From contig VBKF01000178.1 of NCBI GenBank assembly GCA_005888095.1, positions 1 to 35,093 of the forward strand: a DNA stretch of 35,093 nt, in the 5' to 3' direction. Each line of letters opens with the position of its first letter. Positions within the stretch are counted from its first letter, which is position 1. Source of the stretch: Deltaproteobacteria bacterium (lineage in GTDB: Bacteria > Desulfobacterota > Binatia > DP-6). Of the stretch, positions 1 to 7,234 are shown piece after piece. The notes beneath the pieces were generated by a model that saw nothing but the letters and a program-made list of their open reading frames with translations, was not told the DNA's origin and did not search any database. The translations under genes were made by a program, and so were the position numbers.

Positions 1-158
1 CCAGTGCTCGCGCCCTTCGGGCGCTGCGCGCTTCCGATGCCCCCGGACCCCGCTCGGGGCTCGGCAAAGCCTCGCCCCGCTTCTGGGGCCGCGGCTTCGA
101 CTTATCGGGGGCCCGTCCAGTGCTCGCGCGGCTGCGCCGCGCGCCCCGCGGTGGCACG
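1..158. repeat. Gene-free, hairpin-dense GC-rich DNA
   Basis: I see no credible gene here; the open frames are low-complexity Arg/Ala/Gly products. The stretch holds several short hairpins: GCGCCCttcGGGCGC near position 11 and GCGCGGCtgcGCCGCGC near 125. The 13-mer CCAGTGCTCGCGC occurs twice, at 1-13 and 118-130, so a repeat unit of about 117 bp may run off the left edge. It directly abuts the inverted-repeat element that starts at 159 and is probably more of the same kind of intergenic repeat material. Confidence 0.5.
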
Positions 159-429
159 CTAGGAGGCCGACCCAAGACTTCGTCTTGGGTCGCAAAGCGA
201 GAATGTGCGCCGCGTGAGCACGCGACCGTCATGCTGGGGCCGGCGAAGCCGGCGCGGCAAAACGAGCCGGACACGTCAACGACCCGAAGCCCGCAGGCCA
301 AGACTGGGGAAGCGCGTGTCGGTTTGCCGCGCTGGCTTCGCCAGCCGCGGCACGACGGCGGCGCGTGATACCGACGCCACATGCTCGCGTCCGTTTCGCG
401 ACCCAAGAAGTCTTGGGTCGCGCTCCTAG
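159..429. repeat. Long inverted-repeat intergenic element, copy 1
   Basis: The ends are inverted repeats: CTAGGAGGCCGACCCAAGA at 159-177 and its near complement at 411-429 (2 mismatches in 19). Each end carries its own hairpin with an 11-bp stem (168-178/182-192 and 398-408/411-421). A second hairpin pair lies inside (about 239-258 and 326-351, core CTGGCTTCGCCAG), also in inverted orientation. The right half, read as reverse complement, closely matches the left half of the copy at 16963. No open frame looks coding. The right tip supplies the TAG stop of the minus-strand gene at 426. It resembles a foldback, REP/BIME-like or MITE-like unit, and could act as a terminator. Confidence 0.8.
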
Positions 430-1261
430 TGGATGCTGTGGCTGGTCTTGGCGAGGCGGGCGAGGCGGGCGCGGATGTCGGTGGCGTCGGGGGCGGTGGG
501 GGCCAGCTCGAGGTAGCGGCGGAGGTCGGCAACGGCGGGGGTGACGCAGTCCAGCCGCTCGTAGAGGAAGCCGCGCGTCCGCAGGTCTTCGGGGGAATCC
601 GGGATGAGGACGAGCAGCAGGTCGACCGCGGCGAGCGCGTGTGGGGAGTCGTCGCGGTCGAGGTAGGCGCGGAGAAGGTTGCGCAGCATGCGGCCCAGGA
701 TGTCGGGCGTGCGCGCCGTCCGGACGGCCTCGGGCGGAATCTCACGGACCTCCCGGCCGCCGTGCAGGGCGCGCAGCCGGTCGACGAGCTCGTCATGGCC
801 GACCGGGCGGCCGCCGAAGAAGGGGTCGAGGAGTATCGGCCCGCGGCGTCCCGCAACGCGCACCAGAAAATGTCCGGGAAAGCCCACCCCCTCGACCGGC
901 AGCCCGAGGCGGCGGGTCACCTCGATGAAGACCACCGAAAGGGAGATCGGGATGCCGGTGCGGCGGTCCAGGACGTCGTTCAGGAAGCTGTTGCGCGCGG
1001 GTCGTAATAGTCTTGGGTGTTGCCGCGGAACCCGCACGTGCCGAAGAGATGATCGCCGACGGCCAGCGCGACGTCCTCGGGCGGCATCCCGGCGCCGATG
1101 CGGGCGCGGGCGGCGTCGGCGAGCGCCTCGAGCCTGGCGAGGTAACGCTCGGGCTCGAGGTCGGGATACGCGAGGCGCGCGATCTCGAGTGCGCCACGCC
1201 CGAGGCCGCAGCGGTCCAGGTCGCCAACGAGAGCGGCGAAGTCGGCGCGGAGCGAGCGCAC
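426..1261 (-). pseudogene. SirB1-family transglutaminase-like protein, frameshifted
   Basis: Two overlapping minus-strand frames together encode one SirB1/YchA-type protein with a transglutaminase-like fold and a C-terminal helical, TPR-like part. The first piece (GTG start at 1261) runs through GFRGNTQDYYDPR and then derails. The second continues with NSFLNDVLDRRTGIPISLS, GFPGHFLVRV and the tail ending at 426. Family members read straight through DPxNSFLNxV, so the break is an extra dinucleotide in the GCGCGCG run at about 993-999. This is either a real disruption or a sequencing or assembly error in a GC repeat. The stop TAG lies within the tip of the inverted-repeat element. The molecular role of the family is poorly defined. 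Confidence 0.85.
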
Positions 1262-1315
1262 GGGAGGGGATCTAGCGCATCAGGGGAGAGGCCGCATCAC
1301 GCGCGGCGGGCTCGA

Positions 1316-1344
1316 TTGCATCGCCGGGTCGCGCGTCGTAGAGG
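1316..1344 (+). promoter_or_regulatory. Possible sigma-70 promoter for the hotdog thioesterase gene
   Basis: TTGCAT at 1316-1321 and TAGAGG at 1339-1344 are separated by 17 bp, 17 bp before the ATG at 1362. The -10 match is only fair, so this is tentative. Confidence 0.35.
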
Positions 1345-1361
1345 TCGCGCCCTCCGGCGGC

Positions 1362-2276
1362 ATGGCGGTCGAGGCGAATCGTGAGATGACCGAACGGGTC
1401 CGCGCGCTCGCGGCGCGCTTCGAGAACGTGCCGTACAACCGCCGGCTCGGCCTTCGCGTGGAGGCGGGATCGGCAGACGGCGTCCGCATCCGCGTCCCGT
1501 ACAAGGACGAGAACTCGAACCCCGGGCGGGCACTCCACGGCGGGGTTCCGGCCTCGGCCATCGACATCGCGGGGACGCTGGCGGCGTGGGCGGGCCTCGA
1601 GGACCGGCCCGGGCTCCGCAGCGGCACGCTGGACCTCTCCGTCGACTACATCGCGGCGGCCGTCGGCGAGGACATCGTGGCGGAGGCGCGAGTCCTCCGC
1701 CGCGGCAAGGAGATCGTCTACGCCGAAGTCGACGTGGCCAACGACGCCGGCAAGCGGATCGCGAAAGGTCTCGTCACCCACCGCGCGATCGATCCCGCCG
1801 CGCACCCCGGATGGGACGCGCGACAGCTCGCCCGCGCGCCGGATCTTCCCGCCCGGGCCCCTGCCGACGTGCCGCCACTCGCCCGGGGCCTCGTGTCGGT
1901 GCCCTTCATCGCGCGCCTCGGAATGGTGATCGACGAGATGGCGGACGGGACCGCGACCGTCCGCATGCCGTTCCGGGAGGACAACGCCGACGGCGACGGT
2001 GCCGTCCACGAGGGTGCGCTCGCCGCGCTGCTCGACACCACCGGGGCGATGGCATCGTGGTCGATCGTCGGTCTGGACCTCCGCCACAAGGCTTCCACCG
2101 TCGGCGTCCACCTGAGCTACCCGGGCCGCGCCGTGCGCGAGGACGTGTCGGCCTCGGGCCGAACGCTCCGGCGCGACAACGAGATCTTCCTGAACACGGT
2201 GACCGTCGTCGGTGCCGCTTCGGGTCGGGTCGTCGCCACCGGCTCCGTGACGTACCGGATCGTGGTGTCCGCGTGA
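1362..2276 (+). CDS. Double-hotdog PaaI-like acyl-CoA thioesterase
   Basis: 304 residues forming two hotdog domains in one chain, at about 15-145 and 180-303. The first carries NPGRALHGGVPASAIDIAG, the HGG(V) helix-start motif of PaaI-type thioesterases. The second carries the matching VHEGALAALLDTTGAMASW. Each is followed by the usual beta-strand pair (LDLSVDYIAAA and GVHLSYPGRA). PaaI family enzymes hydrolyse acyl-CoA or aryl-CoA thioesters in the cytoplasm; fusing two domains builds the dimer fold inside one polypeptide. It leads a co-directional group with a 2-oxoacid decarboxylase and an acyl-CoA synthetase, so a thioester pathway is plausible. The substrate cannot be read from sequence. 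Confidence 0.85.
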   Translation: MAVEANREMTERVRALAARFENVPYNRRLGLRVEAGSADGVRIRVPYKDENSNPGRALHGGVPASAIDIAGTLAAWAGLEDRPGLRSGTLDLSVDYIAAAVGEDIVAEARVLRRGKEIVYAEVDVANDAGKRIAKGLVTHRAIDPAAHPGWDARQLARAPDLPARAPADVPPLARGLVSVPFIARLGMVIDEMADGTATVRMPFREDNADGDGAVHEGALAALLDTTGAMASWSIVGLDLRHKASTVGVHLSYPGRAVREDVSASGRTLRRDNEIFLNTVTVVGAASGRVVATGSVTYRIVVSA

Positions 2277-2321
2277 CGCGATGCTTGCGTCCTGCCGGAG
2301 CAGCGTCTAGCGTGCGTCGCC

Positions 2322-3221
2322 GTGAACGCCGCCGTCAGCCTGATGGGGAAGGTCCTCCCGGCCACGGTGCACATCCGGGCCGAGATCCCCGACGTGCATC
2401 CGTCGTCGCGCATCCTCGGCACCGAGCGGATGGGCACCGGCACGATCATCGATCCGGACGGTCTCGTCCTCACCGTGAACTACGTCGTCCTCGGCGCGCC
2501 GCACGTGCGCGTCACGTTGCTCGACAAGCGCGCCTACGTCGCCGAGGTCGTGCATCACGACTTCGCTTCCGGGCTCGCGGTCGTCCGGCTGCCGGAGCGC
2601 GGGCTGCCTGCGCTGCCGCTCCGCCGTCTCGACGGCCTCACCCTGGGCGAGGACACGTTCATCGTCGCGAGCGTCGGCGAGGGCGCGGGGCGCGTCTCCA
2701 ACGGTGCGATCAGCTACATCGGACCGTTCGACGCCAACTGGGAGTACGTGCTCGACCGCGCGGTCATGACCACGGCCATGAACCCCGGCCTCGGAGGCGG
2801 TCCGCTGCTCGACGTCCTCGGACAGGTGATCGGCGTCGTGTCGCTCAACCTGAACGAGATCGGACGGTTTTCGCTCGTCGTGCCCGCCGAGTACTACCTC
2901 GACGCCAGCGACCGCTTCCTCACGCCCGGCCGGCCCGCCGGAGGGCCAGGCCGCGCCTGGCTCGGCATCTTCTCGTACGCGATGAAGGAGCACGTGGTGA
3001 TCGCGGGGCTCCTGCCGGGCGGCCCCGGGGAGCGAGCGGGGCTCAAGGCGGGGGACGTCATCCTCGCGGTCGATGGCGACGAGGTGCGCGACCGCCGTAC
3101 CTTCTACCACCTGCTCTGGCGCCGGCGCCCCGGCGACGAGGTCACGCTGCGGGTCTTTCGCGGCCGGCAGGTGCAGACCGTCCGGGTGGCGTCCGGGGAC
3201 GTCGAGGAGTTCTTCGCGTAG
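2322..3221 (+). CDS. HtrA-like pseudoprotease with C-terminal PDZ domain
   Basis: 299 residues, GTG start. Residues about 5-195 align by motif with the trypsin-like domain of HtrA/DegP, and 205-295 form a PDZ domain (LPGGPGERAGLKAGDVILAV). All three catalytic positions are changed. The His of TNNHVV is Tyr54 (LTVNYVV), the Asp of SDLA/SDIA is Gly84 (FASGLAVV), and the Ser of GNSGGPL is Gly158 (PGLGGGPL). The surrounding fold motifs are kept, including MGTGTIIDPDGLVLT, so the gene is not simply decaying. No signal peptide or membrane segment is visible, so a cytoplasmic binding or scaffolding role is likely. It lies 45 bp after the thioesterase and 19 bp before the decarboxylase. Confidence 0.85.
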   Translation: MNAAVSLMGKVLPATVHIRAEIPDVHPSSRILGTERMGTGTIIDPDGLVLTVNYVVLGAPHVRVTLLDKRAYVAEVVHHDFASGLAVVRLPERGLPALPLRRLDGLTLGEDTFIVASVGEGAGRVSNGAISYIGPFDANWEYVLDRAVMTTAMNPGLGGGPLLDVLGQVIGVVSLNLNEIGRFSLVVPAEYYLDASDRFLTPGRPAGGPGRAWLGIFSYAMKEHVVIAGLLPGGPGERAGLKAGDVILAVDGDEVRDRRTFYHLLWRRRPGDEVTLRVFRGRQVQTVRVASGDVEEFFA

Positions 3222-3240
3222 GGGCCCGGTGCGCGCCACG

Positions 3241-4896
3241 ATGCCGCTCGGCGACTTTCTGGTCGCCTACCTCCAGAAGATCGGCGTGACGCACCTCTTC
3301 GGCATCCCGGGCGACCTGGTGATCCGGCTCTTCTTCCGCTTCGGCAGGCGGCGCGCCTTCCGGATCGTCACGCTCTCGCACGAGCCCGGCGTCGGCTTCG
3401 CCGCCGATGGCTACGCGCGCGCCACCGGGCGGCTCGCCGTCGTCTGCGTCACCTACGGGGCCGGCGGCCACAACATGGTGAACGCGGTCGCCGGCTCGTT
3501 CTCCGAGCGCGTGCCGGTGCTCGTGATCAGCGGGGGGCCGGGCGAGGAGGAGCGCAGGCTCGGCATGCTCATCCACCATCAGGCCAAGGAGATCGAGTCG
3601 CAGCTCCGCATCTACCGGGAGCTCACCTGTGCGGCGCGCGTGCTCGACGACCCGCACACGGCGGCCGAGAGCGTGCACGACGTCGTGCGCACCGTGTGGC
3701 GCGAGCAGCAGCCGGGCTACCTCGAGATCCACCGCGACATGGTGGAGCGGCGGATCCCGGTGCCGCGCGCGATCATCGACTGGGACGGGGCGCTCGCCTT
3801 CCGTCGCTCGGACGAGCGCAAGGTGGAGGAGGCGGTGCGCGAAACGGCCGCGCGGTTCAACGCCTCGCGCCGTCCGCTCACCATGGTCGGCATCGAGACG
3901 TTTCGCTTCAAGCTCCAGCGCGAGGTGCGCGAGCTCGCCGAGCGCATGGGCGCACCGGTCACGACCACGGTGCTCGCCAAGGGCGCCTTTCCGATGGATC
4001 ATCCCCTCTACATGGGTGTCCACATCGGACCGATCAGCCCGCGTCCGATCGTCGAACGGGTGGACGGCGCCGACCTCGTCCTGAACCTCGGGACGCTGCT
4101 CACCGACATGAACCTCGGCAGCCGCCCGCCGAGCATCACCCGTGATCGATCGATCTGGGCGGTCGGCGGTCGCGTCAACGTGAGCTTCCACACCTACACC
4201 GACGTCCACATCCGGGACTTCGTGCGCGGCCTGATGCGCGTCCGCCTGCGCCGCCATCGCGAGCGCATCCGGTACTGCGACAATCTCCCCCCACCGGCCG
4301 AGGACGTCTCGCGCCGCCTGCGCGTGACCGACGTGCTGCACGAGGTGAACCGGTTCCTGCGCGGCCGCCGCGGCTACGCGGTGGTCGCCGAGTCGGGCGA
4401 CATGCTGTTCGCGGGGCTCGACGTCCGGGTGGAGCGCGACGGCGGTTACCTGGCGCAGGGGTACTACGCCTCGATGGGCTTCGGCGTTCCCGGTGCGCTC
4501 GGCGCCGAGATCGCCACGGGGCTCCGACCCCTCGTCCTCTGCGGCGACGGCGCCTTCCAGATGACCGGGCCCGAGATCGCGCACGCGCCGCGCTACGGGC
4601 TGAAGCCCATCGTCCTGCTGATCAACAACGGGGGCTGGCAGATCTTCCGGCCGGTCGTGGCCCGCCCGGAGCTGCTCGAGCTGCCCGCGTGGCCCTACGC
4701 GCAGCTGGCCGACGCCTGGGGCGGGCGGGGCTTCCGCGTCGAGCGCATCGACGAGCTCCGGGAGGCGCTCGTCGAGGCGGATCGCCAGCGCGAGTTCACG
4801 GTGATCGAGGCACGGCTCGGGCCGAACGACCTGTCGCCCGTGTCGCGCAAGTACATCCAGGCCTCGGCCCGTCGCGGCCGCGTGGCCAGCATATGA
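3241..4896 (+). CDS. Thiamine diphosphate-dependent 2-oxoacid (phenyl/indolepyruvate-type) decarboxylase
   Basis: 551 residues from ATG 3241; an in-frame GTG at 3229 is an alternative. The order is PYR domain, central domain and PP domain. Glu48 in HEPGVGFAADGYARATG is the conserved cofactor-activating Glu. IHHQAK (His112-His113) is the double-His motif of the pyruvate/indolepyruvate/phenylpyruvate decarboxylase group. AESGD at about 384-388 and GDGAFQM (435-437) followed by INN (461-463) form the ThDP-Mg site. The HHQAK context recalls Azospirillum phenylpyruvate decarboxylase, so aromatic or branched 2-oxoacids are likely substrates giving aldehydes. Its stop overlaps the start of the acyl-CoA synthetase gene (ATGA), indicating translational coupling. 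Confidence 0.85.
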   Translation: MPLGDFLVAYLQKIGVTHLFGIPGDLVIRLFFRFGRRRAFRIVTLSHEPGVGFAADGYARATGRLAVVCVTYGAGGHNMVNAVAGSFSERVPVLVISGGPGEEERRLGMLIHHQAKEIESQLRIYRELTCAARVLDDPHTAAESVHDVVRTVWREQQPGYLEIHRDMVERRIPVPRAIIDWDGALAFRRSDERKVEEAVRETAARFNASRRPLTMVGIETFRFKLQREVRELAERMGAPVTTTVLAKGAFPMDHPLYMGVHIGPISPRPIVERVDGADLVLNLGTLLTDMNLGSRPPSITRDRSIWAVGGRVNVSFHTYTDVHIRDFVRGLMRVRLRRHRERIRYCDNLPPPAEDVSRRLRVTDVLHEVNRFLRGRRGYAVVAESGDMLFAGLDVRVERDGGYLAQGYYASMGFGVPGALGAEIATGLRPLVLCGDGAFQMTGPEIAHAPRYGLKPIVLLINNGGWQIFRPVVARPELLELPAWPYAQLADAWGGRGFRVERIDELREALVEADRQREFTVIEARLGPNDLSPVSRKYIQASARRGRVASI

Positions 4897-6506
4897 TCGC
4901 GCCGCGCCGGCCCTACGAGCAGCTGGCCGCCGAGTTCCGCTGGCAGGTCCCGGAGGAGTTCAACTTCGGCGCGCTGATCGACGCCTGGGCGACCGACCGG
5001 AGCCGCGTCGCCCTCTACTGGGAGGACGAGGCCGGCCGGCGGGAGCGCTGGACGTTCTGGGACCTCAAGCAGGCGAGCAACCGCTTCATGAACGCGCTCG
5101 CCGGGCTCGGCATGCCGCCGGGCGCGCCGCTCATGGTGATGCTGCCCCGGGTGCCGGCGTGGCAGGCGGCCGTGATCGGCGGCCTCAAGCTCGGCGCCCT
5201 CGTCATCCCGTGCACGGCCTCGCTCCGCGCGAAGGACATCGGGTACCGCGCGCGGCACAGCGGCGCGCGCGCGATCGTCACGGCGCTCGATCTTGTCCCC
5301 GAGGTGGAAGCGGCGCTCGGCGACGCACCGGCGCTCGACATCCGCATCGCGCTCGGCGGGGCGCCGGCGGGATGGCACGACTTCGAGGCGCTCCTCTCGC
5401 GCGCGTCGCCCACCGGCGTTCCGGCGCGCACGCGGACGGACGAGCCGGCCCTCTGCTTCTACACCTCGGGCACCACCCGGGAGCCGAAGGCCGTCCTCCA
5501 CACCCACGCCTACCCCTTCGCGCACCGCTACACGGGCGAGTACTGGCTCGACCTGCAGCGCACGGATCTGCACTGGACGACATCGGACACGGGCTGGGCG
5601 AAGGCGGCCTACGGCGTGCTGTTCGGTCCGTGGATGAACGGCGTGCCGGTGTTCATGTTCAACGGCCGCTTCGACCCCGAGCGCGAGCTCGACCTGCTCC
5701 AGCGCTACGAGGTCTCGGTCTTCTGCGCGCCCCCGACCGAGTATCGGCTGCTCGTCAAGCAGGACCTCGGGCGCTGGCGCCTGCCCCGGCTGCGCCACTG
5801 CACGGGTGCCGGCGAGCCGCTCAACCCCGAGGTGATCCACGCCTGGCACGACGCCTTCCGGCTCCTCATCCACGACGGCTACGGCCAGACGGAGACGACG
5901 CTGCTCGCCGCCAACCTGCCCGGGCTGCCGATCCGGCCCGGCTCGATGGGCAAGCCCTTCCCCGGCCACGACCTCCGCGTCATCGGCGACGACGGGGAGG
6001 AGCTGCCGGCGGGCGAGGTCGGCGATCTGGCGCTGCGCGGCCACCCACCCTCGCTCTTCCGCGAGTACTGGAGGAGCCCGGACGACGCGGGCGCCTGCCG
6101 GCGCGGCGAGTGGTACGTCACCGGGGATCGGGGGAGGCGGGACGGCGACGGCTACCTCTGGTTCGTCGGCCGGGCCGACGACCTCATCATCTCGGCGGGC
6201 TACCGGATCGGCCCGTTCGAGGTCGAGAGCGCGCTCCTCGAGCACCCGGCGGTCGTCGAATCGGCCGTCGTGGCGAGCCCCGACCCGGTGCGCGGCGAGG
6301 TCGTCAAGGCCTTCGTCGTGCTGAAGCCCGGCCGGCTCCCCGGCGACGCGCTCGTGCGGGAGCTCCAGGAGCACGTGAAGCGCGTGACCGCACCCTACAA
6401 GTACCCGCGCGAGATCGAGTTCGTCGATAGCCTGCCGAAGACGGTGAGCGGCAAGATCCGACGCGTCGAGCTGCGCGAGCGGGAGCGGCGGAAGAAGCCC
6501 GGCTGA
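4893..6506 (+). CDS. AMP-forming acyl-CoA synthetase (medium-chain type)
   Basis: 537 residues. ANL-superfamily motifs are complete: the P-loop FYTSGTTREPKAVLHTH (about 188-204, with Arg where Gly is usual), GYGQTETT (about 328-335), YVTGDRGRRDGDGYLWFVGR (about 408-427), the hinge DDLIISAGYRIGPFEVE, and PKTVSGKIRR near 515-524 with the adenylation Lys. It should activate a carboxylic acid to an acyl-CoA through an acyl-AMP. Overall it resembles medium-chain or ACSM-like ligases more than long-chain ones. Start ATG 4893 overlaps the decarboxylase stop by 4 bp. Together they suggest 2-oxoacid to aldehyde to acid to CoA-ester chemistry, though no aldehyde dehydrogenase is present in the window. 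Confidence 0.9.
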   Translation: MIAPRRPYEQLAAEFRWQVPEEFNFGALIDAWATDRSRVALYWEDEAGRRERWTFWDLKQASNRFMNALAGLGMPPGAPLMVMLPRVPAWQAAVIGGLKLGALVIPCTASLRAKDIGYRARHSGARAIVTALDLVPEVEAALGDAPALDIRIALGGAPAGWHDFEALLSRASPTGVPARTRTDEPALCFYTSGTTREPKAVLHTHAYPFAHRYTGEYWLDLQRTDLHWTTSDTGWAKAAYGVLFGPWMNGVPVFMFNGRFDPERELDLLQRYEVSVFCAPPTEYRLLVKQDLGRWRLPRLRHCTGAGEPLNPEVIHAWHDAFRLLIHDGYGQTETTLLAANLPGLPIRPGSMGKPFPGHDLRVIGDDGEELPAGEVGDLALRGHPPSLFREYWRSPDDAGACRRGEWYVTGDRGRRDGDGYLWFVGRADDLIISAGYRIGPFEVESALLEHPAVVESAVVASPDPVRGEVVKAFVVLKPGRLPGDALVRELQEHVKRVTAPYKYPREIEFVDSLPKTVSGKIRRVELRERERRKKPG

Positions 6507-6512
6507 GATGTT

Positions 6513-7169
6513 TCAGCCGAGACCGACGATCGCGATCGAGGTGCGCGCCCTGAACCTCCGGTTCAGGTTGAGCAGCAGCGCGGTGATCGCCTCCAGGTAG
6601 CGCGCGTTGGCGAGCCGGCCCGCGTCGACCGCGCGGAGCCCCGGGAGCTTCGCGACGAGCGCCGCCACTTCGGTGCGAGCCGCCGCGTCGTCGCCGCACA
6701 GGACCACGTCGCCCTCGAGCGCCGCGCTCAGATCCTGCAGCCGTTCGGCGGACACGTTCTTGAAGGCGCTCACCACCCGCGCCGAGGGCACGGCCTTCTG
6801 CACGAGCTCGCCGGCCGACGGTGCCCCCGGCACCGGCGCGAGCTCGAAGAACCCGTCGCGCAGGGCGACGGGCACGGCGACGTCGATCACGAGCTTGCCG
6901 GCAAGCTGGCTGCGCGCGGTCTCGAGGAAGGTCGGCAGCACGGCGGCGGGCAGGGTCAGCACGATGCGCTCGGCGCGGCCGATCGCGTCCCGGTTCTCGA
7001 CGCCCTCCGCGACGGCGCCGGGCACCGCGGCCCGGATGCGCCGGGCGGCCTCGTCGGCTCGTGACGCGCTGCGTGATCCGATCAGGACGGCCTCTCCAGC
7101 CTGCGCGAACCGCATGGCGAGACCAAGGCCCTGGGGACCGGTGCCGCCGACGAAGGCAAAGCCCCTCAT
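6513..7169 (-). CDS. NADPH:F420 oxidoreductase-like protein
   Basis: 218 residues with an N-terminal Rossmann motif FVGGTGPQGLGLAMRFAQAG and the NADP-phosphate pocket IGSRSASRADEA. VENRDAIGRAERIVLTLP and the segment AFKNVSAERLQD match the Fno/NpdG family, which passes hydride between NADPH and coenzyme F420. Length is normal for the family. It is convergent with the acyl-CoA synthetase gene (6-bp gap) and divergent from the phosphatase gene. If correctly assigned it implies F420 in this organism, but no F420 biosynthesis gene lies in the window; a related NADP-binding oxidoreductase is the alternative. The ATG lies 6 bp from a TATGGT -10 element, so the mRNA may be leaderless. Confidence 0.78.
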   Translation of the reverse strand: MRGFAFVGGTGPQGLGLAMRFAQAGEAVLIGSRSASRADEAARRIRAAVPGAVAEGVENRDAIGRAERIVLTLPAAVLPTFLETARSQLAGKLVIDVAVPVALRDGFFELAPVPGAPSAGELVQKAVPSARVVSAFKNVSAERLQDLSAALEGDVVLCGDDAAARTEVAALVAKLPGLRAVDAGRLANARYLEAITALLLNLNRRFRARTSIAIVGLG

Positions 7170-7175
7170 CTCTGC

Positions 7176-7203
7176 ACCATAACGACCGGCGAGACCGATT
7201 GAA
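7176..7203 (-). promoter_or_regulatory. Candidate leaderless promoter of the F420 reductase gene
   Basis: On the minus strand, TTCAAT (7203-7198), a 16-bp spacer and TATGGT (7181-7176) end 6 bp before the ATG at 7169. The -35 hexamer is weak and occupies almost the same bases as the -35 of the divergent phosphatase promoter. Confidence 0.4.
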
Positions 7204-7226
7204 AACCCGCTCCGGCTGCGTATAGT
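7199..7226 (+). promoter_or_regulatory. Candidate leaderless promoter of the phosphatase gene
   Basis: TTGAAA (7199-7204), 16-bp spacer, TATAGT (7221-7226). The GTG start is at 7235, 8 bp beyond the -10, about where transcription should begin, and no Shine-Dalgarno sequence is possible. Confidence 0.6.
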
Positions 7227-7234
7227 CCGCCGCC

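Noticed and set aside
1586-3289. Plus-strand frame of 567 codons overlapping the thioesterase and HtrA-like genes
   Set aside because: Composition is Arg/Gly/Pro-rich without domains, while both other-frame products have clear motifs.
3142-4584. Minus-strand frame of 480 codons antisense to the decarboxylase gene
   Set aside because: It encodes His/Asp/Ala-rich low-complexity protein and is explained by codon bias on the opposite strand.
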